Source: Holosporales bacterium (GTDB lineage Bacteria; Pseudomonadota; Alphaproteobacteria; Caedimonadales; UBA9215). Taken from it: a stretch of 19,125 nt of DNA. The position numbers were made by a program, and so were the translations under genes. A model generated the notes under the pieces. That model was not told the DNA's origin, did not search any database, and saw nothing but the letters and a program-made list of their open reading frames with translations. The DNA is taken from assembly GCA_003503995.1 (NCBI GenBank), contig DOCA01000087.1, positions 1-19,125 on the forward strand. The letters are read 5' to 3'. Numbering within the stretch: position 1 is the stretch's first letter; the number at the start of each line of letters is the position of its first letter. Positions 12,783-19,125 of the stretch are shown one piece after another.

Positions 12783-13388
12783 ATGATTGATGCTTACATC
12801 CGCCCCCTCATAGACCCTCCTCTAACGAGGGTTGGTACCCTAGTGGCAAAAACTAAAATTTCAGCTAACGCAGTAACCGTCATTGGATTTTTATTTGGCC
12901 TCGCAGCCATGGTTGCCATTGCTTTTGGATCTCCCACTCTTGGCGGTTTTTTCTTTATTCTTAACAGAGTAAGTGATGGACTTGATGGCGGGGTTGCGCG
13001 GGCAACAAAAATGAGTGATTTTGGGGGCTACCTCGACATTATGTCGGATTTTATTATCTACCCTGGTCTTCCCTTGGCCTTTTGTTTTTATGAACCGACC
13101 TTTATACTGCCAGCGGCTTTTCTTATTTTCGCCATGGCTGGTGCCATGACTTCCTTTTTAGCCTATGCCATTCTTTGTGCAAAAAATAACATCACCAGTG
13201 ATACCCGAGGTAAAAAATCATTCTATTATCTTGGCGGTATTTGTGAAGGTTTTGAGACGTGCCTCTTTCTCGGCCTTATGTGCTTTTTCCCACATTTTTT
13301 TCCTGTGTTAGCCTTAACTTTTGGTACTCTTTGTCTCTGCACTACCGCTGGTCGTATTCTCCAAACATGGGCCACTTTTAAGAGTTAA
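12783..13388 (+). CDS. CDP-alcohol phosphatidyltransferase family protein (YnjF-like)
   Basis: The 201-residue protein has about six membrane helices and the family motif in RVSDGLDGGVARATKM (62-77), continued by SDFGGYLDIMSD (78-89). D65, D68, D85 and D89 would bind the metals. The spacer between AR and the conserved glycine is seven residues rather than the usual eight, which I recall as typical of the YnjF branch. Family enzymes join a CDP-linked lipid to an alcohol to make phospholipids; the alcohol here is unknown. The start is weakly supported by a ribosome site but lies 15 bases after coq7. Its last 75 bases overlap the opposite-strand hydrolase gene. Confidence 0.85.
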   Translation: MIDAYIRPLIDPPLTRVGTLVAKTKISANAVTVIGFLFGLAAMVAIAFGSPTLGGFFFILNRVSDGLDGGVARATKMSDFGGYLDIMSDFIIYPGLPLAFCFYEPTFILPAAFLIFAMAGAMTSFLAYAILCAKNNITSDTRGKKSFYYLGGICEGFETCLFLGLMCFFPHFFPVLALTFGTLCLCTTAGRILQTWATFKS

Positions 13389-14237
13389 AGATTCTTTCGA
13401 CCAAAATGTTTCCCATCCATGCCAATGATCAACATCGGGCACTTGGACCAATTGAATACTTGGCACACCTTGAAAATAACGCATATAAGCCCTGGACACT
13501 TTCAAAGGCACAATTATGTCCTTCAAACCACTATAATGACGCTGGGGAATATGCCCTAACTCCTTAAGATAAGTTGAACTATTAAGAGAAAATGTTAAAG
13601 GACTTGAATCATGAAACTCTGACCAAGCTTCATGATCAAGAACGCCAGAAAAAGTCACCACCTTCTCAATATCACGCTTGCCTTGCTGATAGCGCTTGGC
13701 AGCCGTTAACAAAGCCACAAGGGCTCCCCCTGAATACCCAAACAAAGATATATGCGCATTTGGGTAAAGCTGATGCAATTGATCCATAATCTCATCATAG
13801 GTCTCAATAGTCTCCGCCGAGAATCTCGCAAATGTCCAGCTATAAAGCCCAAGGCGACTATCTTCAATGTAGTGTCCTGGGCGCCCAAGATATACCTTTT
13901 TAGCAGCAGTCTGATCAGCCATGGCAAGGGTCAATCCTGTAGGCTCGACAGGTGTCGGATCTAATGAAATATGAAATCTTGACGCCCATGCAAGACCATC
14001 GCCTTCAATATAAACATGTAACTCCATTGGTTTTTTTTGAGAAGCCCCCCCTTGCTGTTGAGAGTCAAGAAGGGCAAAAATTTTATGACGCTTTGTTTGA
14101 AAAACGTAAGGGATTAAGTGGTTTTTCGCTGATATTTTTTGTACGGTTTCTAGACAACGATCTCCATAGCGTGTTTCACAACCAGAAATAAAAAGAAGGA
14201 CTAGAACAGTAAAATATTTTCCATAAACCTTAGTCAT
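13314..14237 (-). CDS. Lipoprotein with alpha/beta-hydrolase fold
   Basis: The 307-residue product starts with a lipoprotein signal (MTKVYGKYFTVLVLLFISGC), with the lipobox cysteine at C20. The hydrolase core shows IEGDG at 78-82 near the oxyanion region, the nucleophile elbow GYSGG (167-171, S169), a likely acid D240 in SGLKDIIVP and a likely catalytic histidine in DVDHWHGW (H271 or H273). It is probably a membrane-anchored esterase or lipase facing the periplasm; the substrate is unknown. The last 25 or so residues are low complexity (Ser/Thr/Lys) and are encoded opposite the end of the CDP-alcohol transferase gene. The ribosome site (GAGATG) is weak. Confidence 0.8.
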   Translation of the reverse strand: MTKVYGKYFTVLVLLFISGCETRYGDRCLETVQKISAKNHLIPYVFQTKRHKIFALLDSQQQGGASQKKPMELHVYIEGDGLAWASRFHISLDPTPVEPTGLTLAMADQTAAKKVYLGRPGHYIEDSRLGLYSWTFARFSAETIETYDEIMDQLHQLYPNAHISLFGYSGGALVALLTAAKRYQQGKRDIEKVVTFSGVLDHEAWSEFHDSSPLTFSLNSSTYLKELGHIPQRHYSGLKDIIVPLKVSRAYMRYFQGVPSIQLVQVPDVDHWHGWETFWSKESLTLKSGPCLENTTSGSAETKSTKS

Positions 14238-14387
14238 AAAAACAACATCTCAGTGAAGCATTAACTTTCTTAAACTATATAAATCTCTCCATAAGAGAGC
14301 AAGATATAATTCTTTTTATCACGCCACTGCTCCTTTCTGTTGTAAAGAAACTTTCACTCATTTTGTTGGTATATAGTCAGGGAATGA

Positions 14388-14495
14388 CTTATAGCCTTCC
14401 GAAAAGGTTCCGCTCTCAGAAAGAGCGATGATGCCTATGCCTTATAGTTTAGGAGCGAATGACGACGTCTGGGGCCTTTTTGGAAGGGCTTATAG
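14388..14495. repeat. Strongly folded palindromic element between CTTATAG direct repeats
   Basis: CTTATAG occurs at 14388-14394 and again at 14489-14495. Between them AGCCTTCCGAAAAGGTTCC (14393-14411) pairs with 14471-14490 in about 19 base pairs, including three G-T pairs and one bulged G. Inside are a perfect 6-bp hairpin (CGCTCT 411-416 with AGAGCG 422-427, offsets from 14000, sharing C14411 with the outer stem) and a second small stem (CCTA 14434-14437, TAGG 14450-14453), giving a branched fold. A third CTTATAG lies at 14441. The 14238-14553 gap holds no credible gene apart from this and the terminator. It may be a non-coding RNA or a MITE-like repeat with a 7-base target duplication; a -10-like TATAGT lies at 14372-14377. 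Confidence 0.55.
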
Positions 14496-14503
14496 AATAA
14501 AAA

Positions 14504-14527
14504 AAGCAGTGCCCGAGAGCACTGCTT
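14504..14527 (-). terminator. Intrinsic terminator of the autotransporter-type porin gene
   Basis: AAGCAGTGC (14504-14512) and GCACTGCTT (14519-14527) form a perfect 9-base stem with a 6-base loop. On the minus strand it runs into TTTTTTT. It lies 27 bases after the porin stop. On the plus strand the tail is TCCTATTTTT, so it could weakly end a transcript of the folded element. Confidence 0.9.
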
Positions 14528-14553
14528 CCTATTTTTAAGACCTAGGTAATCAA

Positions 14554-15804
14554 TTAAAATTGATAACGGAGGCGAACGTTAACATTATGAAGATTAATGT
14601 CTTTAGTTCTTTTGTAGCCGTATTCAGCACCACCGGACCAGTTACGTCCTCCCATGAAGGAAAGTCCACCACCGACACCGTACCAGTTATCGGAATCTTG
14701 TTTTGGCTTCCTATAACCTGTTGCAGCGTTGTTAATACCATCATCAAGACCAGTGCTTGTCATTGTGAAATCGTGGTCATAGGTTACAAAGATGTAAGGT
14801 GTAACAGCTTTGGTAACTTGATAACCAGATTGCAAGCGAATGAACAAGCGACTAATGGTTGTATCTTGTGAACCATAAGTATCTCCATTGCTTTCAGTAT
14901 ATCTATCTTGGTTGTCGCGGCCATAGGTATAACCAAGACGACCTAAGAGAGCAAACTTGTTGATAACTTTATGAGCATTACCAGCAAAGCTTCCATACCA
15001 ACGGTTAGAATCAGTTTTTGCTGTTACTTCTGTGCCACCAACAGGTGTACGCTTACGATCTTTGTTAACACGCATGTAACCAAAGATAGCATCAAAGTCC
15101 AACCAATTTGCAGCCATAACATTCAAATAAGGCGCAACACCAAAGGCATGATCACCCTTGATTTTACCATGGTTAAAGTCAGTTGTACCGCTTACATAAC
15201 CATAAGTTAACGCAAGACCAGCAAGGAAACGATCGTTGAACTTGTAGTCACCACCAAGGGCCAATGTCCAAAGGTTTGCATCCCACTTACCGCCAGATGT
15301 TGAATCATCAATGCGTGTGTAGTCAAAACGTGACCAAACACCAAATGGATTATCAACAGAACCACCGTTCACACCAGCATTCGTATCAAGGATACCAACA
15401 GATGCAGAACCAGCACCACCATTACGACCTGTACGCGTATCAAGGCGTGCAGAGATAATGTCTGTTACAGCAGCAATAGAAACACGTGTTAGTTTTTCTT
15501 CTGTTACAACCAAGCTGCTTTGGTTACCAGCTGTGTTACCCGCATAAACGCTATCGCCTGCGATATAAACATAACCACCATTATCACCAGCAGCTGCAGC
15601 TACTAGATTATCGCCTTGGTAAACCCATGCACCTGCTTGGAATCTAGCCCCATTGTTTAGTGCAAAGCGAATTTGATCTTCTGTCCACGTATCAATCTCC
15701 GCTTGAGTATAAATTACCCCCTCACGATTTCCTTCAGCAAATGCAGGTGTTGCTGATGCAACAACGGCCAAAGTTGTCAGGGCCTTAACAAAATTTCTTT
15801 TCAT
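14554..15804 (-). CDS. Outer-membrane autotransporter-domain protein with a short passenger
   Basis: The 416-residue product has a signal peptide (MKRNFVKALTTLAVVASATP, cut AFA/EG at 23/24). A Gly/Asn-rich region of about 130 residues follows, then a beta-barrel from about residue 153 to the end that starts NPFGVWSRFDYTRID and ends RLRYQF with the terminal Phe used for barrel assembly. The pattern GVWxRFDYTRID then WxLALGGDYKFNDRFLAGLALTYGY fits the autotransporter barrel domain. The passenger is far shorter than in typical adhesins and has no clear beta-helix repeat, so the protein may act mainly as a porin or surface antigen. A strong AGGAAAA ribosome site and strong terminator suggest high expression. 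It is divergent from the O-antigen-type gene. Confidence 0.88.
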   Translation of the reverse strand: MKRNFVKALTTLAVVASATPAFAEGNREGVIYTQAEIDTWTEDQIRFALNNGARFQAGAWVYQGDNLVAAAAGDNGGYVYIAGDSVYAGNTAGNQSSLVVTEEKLTRVSIAAVTDIISARLDTRTGRNGGAGSASVGILDTNAGVNGGSVDNPFGVWSRFDYTRIDDSTSGGKWDANLWTLALGGDYKFNDRFLAGLALTYGYVSGTTDFNHGKIKGDHAFGVAPYLNVMAANWLDFDAIFGYMRVNKDRKRTPVGGTEVTAKTDSNRWYGSFAGNAHKVINKFALLGRLGYTYGRDNQDRYTESNGDTYGSQDTTISRLFIRLQSGYQVTKAVTPYIFVTYDHDFTMTSTGLDDGINNAATGYRKPKQDSDNWYGVGGGLSFMGGRNWSGGAEYGYKRTKDINLHNVNVRLRYQF

Positions 15805-15895
15805 TATTTTTCCTCATATATTTCATAAACAAAAAACACCCTCAAAAACAAGTGCCTACCTACAACATAAGTCACTTGCCTTACAAACAAAACCC

Positions 15896-15966
15896 TCTAA
15901 TTTATCTCCAATTAAATTAGACAAAATTGTGATTTTTTTATCACACAAGCGCCCTCTCAAAGAGAG
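15896..15966. promoter_or_regulatory. Three inverted repeats in the divergent porin / O-antigen gene promoter region
   Basis: TCTAATTTA (15896-15904) and TAAATTAGA (15913-15921) are perfect 9-base arms. TGTGAT (15928-15933) and ATCACA (15940-15945) resemble a CRP/FNR-type dyad, but the two half-sites are two bases further apart than in a CRP site. CTCTC-AAA-GAGAG fills 15954-15966. TATAAT at 15980-15985 is a likely -10 for the rightward gene. These are plausible operators, but no regulator can be named. Confidence 0.4.
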
Positions 15967-16047
15967 ATCATTGAAAAAATATAATTTTCCGATAGGATGA
16001 GGGGAACTATTCTACAAATACAAAATATAAAAAAACAGGTGCACCAT

Positions 16048-18168
16048 ATGCCCTCTTCTATCTCTACAACGCCAAACAGTACACCTTGTAAAACCTCTCA
16101 AGCCCAACCTCCAACTTTCTTTTCTGCTTTCACGATTTTTCTTTTCACGCTAACCCTTTGCGTTCCTCTTTTAGGCCTACCTCCCTTTCGCTATGGTTGG
16201 TATACGCAACTCGAACTCCTAACGGCAGGATTCTGGTTTGTTGGCGGACTTGCAGCCCTATGGAATAGTATTCTTTTTAAAAAGAAAAAGAAATTAACTC
16301 ACTATTTATGGTCTATGCCTGTTGTTTGGAGTTGGATCCCCATTATTATTCTCTCTGCAGCTGTTTCTTTATTCCAAACGGCTCCTTTACAGTCCTGGTC
16401 TGGAAGCCCCCAACTAGGAGATGGCATCGCAACCTTTTTAAGCCTCCTTTTTCTATCTCCGCTCTTTGTTCTGGTAGGTCGAAAATATAAATTAAAACAA
16501 TGGCTTTTATGGGTCCCGGCAAGTGTTGCAATATCCTTATCTATTCTCACCATATTAGGCGCAATTGGCACACCAATTCCTTCTTTAAAATTTTGGGAAT
16601 GGGCACCGATGTTTTTCCCCGATTACATCACTTTTTTTGCTTTATCCCTTGGTGTTATTTATTTTTGTGTCAGACCCTCTTTTGCAAAGAAGCTCCCCTT
16701 AGATATTCTATTCACGCTCATCATTGGACTCATTGTTTTTTATGCAAAAAATACAACAATCTACATAGGGCTTGCCTTATCTCTTTTCACCTATGGTGCT
16801 CTGAAACTTCCTTTATTCAAAACAATCCCCCCACAAAAAAGACTTGCCTATTATGCAGGAGCTGGCCTCTTAACCTTAACCTTCCTCATTTGCTTCTCGA
16901 ATGCTGCAAGAGACGATTTACCAGCGGCTTTCTCAAGCCTCATTAGTCGGGCTCATATTGGGCAATTCACCTTTATTCAGTACCTTTATGGCGACATTAC
17001 CCTCTCAAAAATACTGTCTTTTCTTTTCGGAAATGGGTGGGGAAACTATAATAGTACAGCGGTCTCAAACCTAACCCTTACCCAAGATTTTCAATTATTT
17101 ACAGGCGACAAACACCAATCGACCATGGAGTTTGTATACCGAGACCAAGTCAACAGCCACAATATTTTTCTTGAATATTTTCTTGCTCTTGGCTTTGTGG
17201 GTTTCTGTCTTTTTTGCTACCTTCACTATAAAATCATCTCGAACTTAAAAAAATCACGCTTCTTCATTGGCACGGTCTTTATCATTACCCTTGGAACGCT
17301 ACTCATTTTTTGGTTCCAACTCCCTCATACTCTTATAGCCATAACCTTAGCTTACTGCCTCCTTTTTTCAAAAACACCTTCAGCAACACATCATCATAAA
17401 TGGATCCAAAAATATCTCCCTATGGGAGCGTTTTTTTCGGCAGCGATTCTTTTTACCTTCTCTCTTGCGCAAGGCCTTTCAGCCTACCAATACACAAAGC
17501 AAATTTCCAGTAAACCAGGCAATGATCTTTTTCAAAAAATTGAGGATATAACAACTACAAAATGGCTGTTATACGATCACTTAACGGGTGCTCATCGCTC
17601 AAGACAAATCGTTCAAGGGCTTTCTGCAGACATTTTTGTTTATCTTTCAAAATCCCCCAACCCTAAAACACAGGAAGCTGGAGAAAATCTCTTAAAAATA
17701 ATTACACACCTTCAAAAGGATATCATTGAAGGCAGCAGCTTTACCTCTCTCATCTTAAGTCTCAATAGCCTGTCCAAGTTTGCAAATCATCCGACAACCA
17801 AGCCTCTTTTTGATACGGACCCCCGTTACGAAAAAGCCTGGCATGAAACAGCACAACTCGTAGCGCGCCATCTTCCCTATCGCTCGGACCTTTTCACTCC
17901 CTATTTTTCGCACCTTCTTACAACAAAACAGGACGATGAACTTAAAAAGTTAGCTACTTATTTTATTTCAAAAAGAAGCACAGACCCCATATCACATTGG
18001 TTTTTAGGAGCCTATTATTTACAAGATCCCTCAGGATTTGACAAAGGTATTTGCCTTATGAAGCAAGCCCTTGATCAGGGCATCGCAAAGTATATTCCTT
18101 TGCCGCCACAACAAATTGACCAAATTCAACAGGCAGCTTCACGTCTCCAATGTTATAAATCACTATAG
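16048..18168 (+). CDS. O-antigen ligase/polymerase-like membrane protein (Wzy_C family)
   Basis: The product is 706 residues from the ATG at 16048, which has CAGGTG upstream; the in-frame ATG at 15997 would leave a leader of only a few bases after the -10. About a dozen membrane helices fill residues 25-475. The Wzy_C signature SHNIFLEYFLALGFVG is at 370-385, after a large periplasmic loop (about 285-370). The last 220 residues are soluble and helical, with a TPR-like stretch (HWFLGAYYLQDPSGFDKGICL). Proteins of this fold join or polymerise lipid-linked sugar chains at the periplasmic face (WaaL, Wzy) or glycosylate proteins (PglL type); the form with a C-terminal helical domain fits a ligase or PglL-like enzyme equally well. 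No other sugar genes are nearby. Confidence 0.8.
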   Translation: MPSSISTTPNSTPCKTSQAQPPTFFSAFTIFLFTLTLCVPLLGLPPFRYGWYTQLELLTAGFWFVGGLAALWNSILFKKKKKLTHYLWSMPVVWSWIPIIILSAAVSLFQTAPLQSWSGSPQLGDGIATFLSLLFLSPLFVLVGRKYKLKQWLLWVPASVAISLSILTILGAIGTPIPSLKFWEWAPMFFPDYITFFALSLGVIYFCVRPSFAKKLPLDILFTLIIGLIVFYAKNTTIYIGLALSLFTYGALKLPLFKTIPPQKRLAYYAGAGLLTLTFLICFSNAARDDLPAAFSSLISRAHIGQFTFIQYLYGDITLSKILSFLFGNGWGNYNSTAVSNLTLTQDFQLFTGDKHQSTMEFVYRDQVNSHNIFLEYFLALGFVGFCLFCYLHYKIISNLKKSRFFIGTVFIITLGTLLIFWFQLPHTLIAITLAYCLLFSKTPSATHHHKWIQKYLPMGAFFSAAILFTFSLAQGLSAYQYTKQISSKPGNDLFQKIEDITTTKWLLYDHLTGAHRSRQIVQGLSADIFVYLSKSPNPKTQEAGENLLKIITHLQKDIIEGSSFTSLILSLNSLSKFANHPTTKPLFDTDPRYEKAWHETAQLVARHLPYRSDLFTPYFSHLLTTKQDDELKKLATYFISKRSTDPISHWFLGAYYLQDPSGFDKGICLMKQALDQGIAKYIPLPPQQIDQIQQAASRLQCYKSL

Positions 18169-18182
18169 ATTACGCACCAAAA

Positions 18183-18206
18183 AAGGCCCCAAAATATTGG
18201 GGCCTT
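18183..18206. terminator. Bidirectional intrinsic terminator
   Basis: AAGGCCCCAA (18183-18192) and TTGGGGCCTT (18197-18206) form a perfect 10-base stem with a 4-base loop between the converging O-antigen-type gene and sodB. T-rich tails lie on both sides: CCTTTT on plus and TTTTTT on minus. Confidence 0.93.
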
Positions 18207-18230
18207 CCTTTTAAAGTCGTATATTACATC

Positions 18231-18836
18231 TTACGCCGCTTTTGCAAGATTCTCTGCTGCAAAATCCCAGTTCACCAAATGATCTAAAAAGGTTGTAAGA
18301 TAATCAGGGCGGCGATTTTGGAAATCAAGATAATAAGCATGTTCCCACACGTCACAAGTCATGAGAGGTATTACACCCGCTTGTGTCAAAGGCGTTTCAG
18401 CGTTGGCTGTTTTCACAATCTTGAGAGTCCCATTTTCAACCACAAGCCAAGCCCAACCACTACCAAATTGCGTCGCGCCTGCTTGCTTGAATTGAGTGAC
18501 AAAGTCATCAAAAGAACCAAAATCTGAGTCAATTTTTGCGCTAAGGTCTCCCGTTGGCTTTCCGCCGCCATTGGCCTTCATTGAGTGCCAATAAAAAGTG
18601 TGGTTCCATATTTGTGCTGCATTATTAAAAACACCCGCTTTTGACGCATCTCCTGCAGCAGTTTTGATAATGTCTTCAAGGGAGCGACCCGCAAGATCCG
18701 TGCCGTCAATAAGACCATTGAGGTTATTTACATAGGCCGCATGGTGCTTACCATGGTGGAAGTCTAAGGTGTTGGCCGAAATATGAGGCGCCAACGCGTC
18801 TTTAGCATAAGGTAGATTAGGAAGGATAATGCTCAT
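18231..18836 (-). CDS. sodB: Superoxide dismutase [Fe]
   Basis: The 201-residue product starts like E. coli SodB (LPYAKDALAPHIS). The metal ligands are H27 (FHHGKHH), H79 (WNHTFYW), D162 and H166 (DVWEHAYYLD). Gln75 in NNAAQIWNHTF sits where iron enzymes place the active-site glutamine, which favours Fe over Mn. The enzyme turns superoxide into O2 and H2O2 in the cytoplasm. A GAAAAGGA ribosome site precedes the ATG. It is a single-gene unit with a shared terminator. Confidence 0.96.
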   Translation of the reverse strand: MSIILPNLPYAKDALAPHISANTLDFHHGKHHAAYVNNLNGLIDGTDLAGRSLEDIIKTAAGDASKAGVFNNAAQIWNHTFYWHSMKANGGGKPTGDLSAKIDSDFGSFDDFVTQFKQAGATQFGSGWAWLVVENGTLKIVKTANAETPLTQAGVIPLMTCDVWEHAYYLDFQNRRPDYLTTFLDHLVNWDFAAENLAKAA

Positions 18837-19125
18837 TTTGAAGTCCTTTTCTCAAGTGATTTTAAAGGGAAGATAACAAAATGAGTGTGTCAATCCTGAC
18901 CAACAAAGTCAAGAAGGAGAAAAAAAATTTATAGACTCTTGCATCAAAATCCTGTTCGATATAGGTTATCTCTGTAGAGCATTCCTGTGGATTGCCTGTA
19001 GCTGTCTTTAAAAAACAGCTGCAAAAAAGTGATTTTTTGAACTTTTTGGAATACACACAGTCTTTTCAAAAAGATTTAGGAACCTCTGCAAATGACCGGA
19101 GGGAGGCACAAGCGACGACGGCTAT
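18837..19125. other. Non-coding right edge with hairpin and possible partial repeat
   Basis: No credible gene is seen in these 289 bases. TTGACA and TTGACT boxes occur upstream of sodB on the minus strand (18880-18915) but lack a well-placed -10. AGCTGT (19000-19005) and ACAGCT (19015-19020) form a hairpin. From 19059 comes the 15-base word also found at 2969, then TTTAGGA (19075-19081), GCAAATGAC (19088-19096) and a GC-rich end unlike the flanking DNA, which may be the start of a longer structured element cut by the window edge. Confidence 0.5.
19059..19073 (+). repeat. 15-base word AGTCTTTTCAAAAAG, copy 2
   Basis: An exact copy of 2969-2983. The downstream TTTAGGA...GCAAATGAC resembles TTTAGGAGCGAATGAC inside the palindromic element (14448-14463), hinting that the intergenic copies may belong to one family. 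Confidence 0.4.

Noticed and set aside
14380..14530. SRP RNA, 6S RNA, tmRNA or RNase P RNA at the folded element
   Set aside because: None of the conserved core sequences of these RNAs that I could recall are present.
15928..15945. CRP binding site
   Set aside because: The half-sites TGTGA and TCACA are 8 bases apart, not the 6 needed for CRP, so it is kept only as a generic dyad.
18862..19056. 64-codon minus-strand open frame upstream of sodB
   Set aside because: No ribosome site, no family features, and it covers a hairpin and the probable sodB promoter region.
19092..19125. Short ATG frame coding an Arg/Lys-rich peptide at the right edge
   Set aside because: Only 11 codons are visible with no ribosome site; the GC-rich bases are better explained as part of a structured or repeated element.

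Overview
The window looks like ordinary chromosome from a low-GC alphaproteobacterium. I infer this from rpsT directly upstream of dnaA, an alphaproteobacterial-type S4 protein, a short Coq7 (ubiquinone synthesis, so aerobic respiration), SodB and Gram-negative envelope genes. AT-rich codon use and many single-gene transcription units would fit a host-associated lineage such as Holosporales or Rickettsiales relatives, but I cannot fix the order from this sequence. No tRNA, rRNA, CRISPR array, insertion sequence, phage gene or transposase was found.

Layout. 1-803 (-): 5' part of an MFS transporter gene that runs off the left edge. 1040-2951 (+): dCTP deaminase and an HI0933/BaiN-type flavoprotein. 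3016-4801 (-): rpsT-dnaA replication/ribosome pair with a near-consensus promoter. 4888-7140 (-): two unrecognised exported coiled-coil membrane proteins, one built from a regular 14-residue repeat. 7266-8822 (+): small outer-membrane beta-barrel protein and a sterol-desaturase/fatty-acid-hydroxylase family membrane enzyme. 8799-9593 (-): RlmJ. 9689-10009 (+): small secreted protein. 10140-11568 (-): TrmJ-type tRNA methyltransferase and ribosomal protein S4. 11654-13388 (+): dsbB-coq7-CDP-alcohol phosphatidyltransferase, tightly packed. 13314-15804 (-): lipoprotein alpha/beta hydrolase and a short autotransporter-type outer-membrane protein. 16048-18168 (+): O-antigen ligase/polymerase-like membrane protein. 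18231-18836 (-): iron superoxide dismutase. The right edge is non-coding.

How the genes fit together. The core genes cover replication initiation, translation (S20, S4, rRNA and tRNA methylation), nucleotide supply, quinone synthesis and oxidative defence. The rest mostly build or modify the envelope: two beta-barrel proteins, a lipoprotein hydrolase, a lipid hydroxylase, a phospholipid-type transferase, an oxidant of periplasmic disulfides, an O-antigen enzyme and the two coiled-coil proteins. I see no complete new defence or metabolic system. The best candidates for something undescribed are the coiled-coil pair at 4888-7140, a strongly folded palindromic element at 14388-14495 with possible partial relatives in other intergenic regions, and a recurring GTGCGRTATA promoter core.
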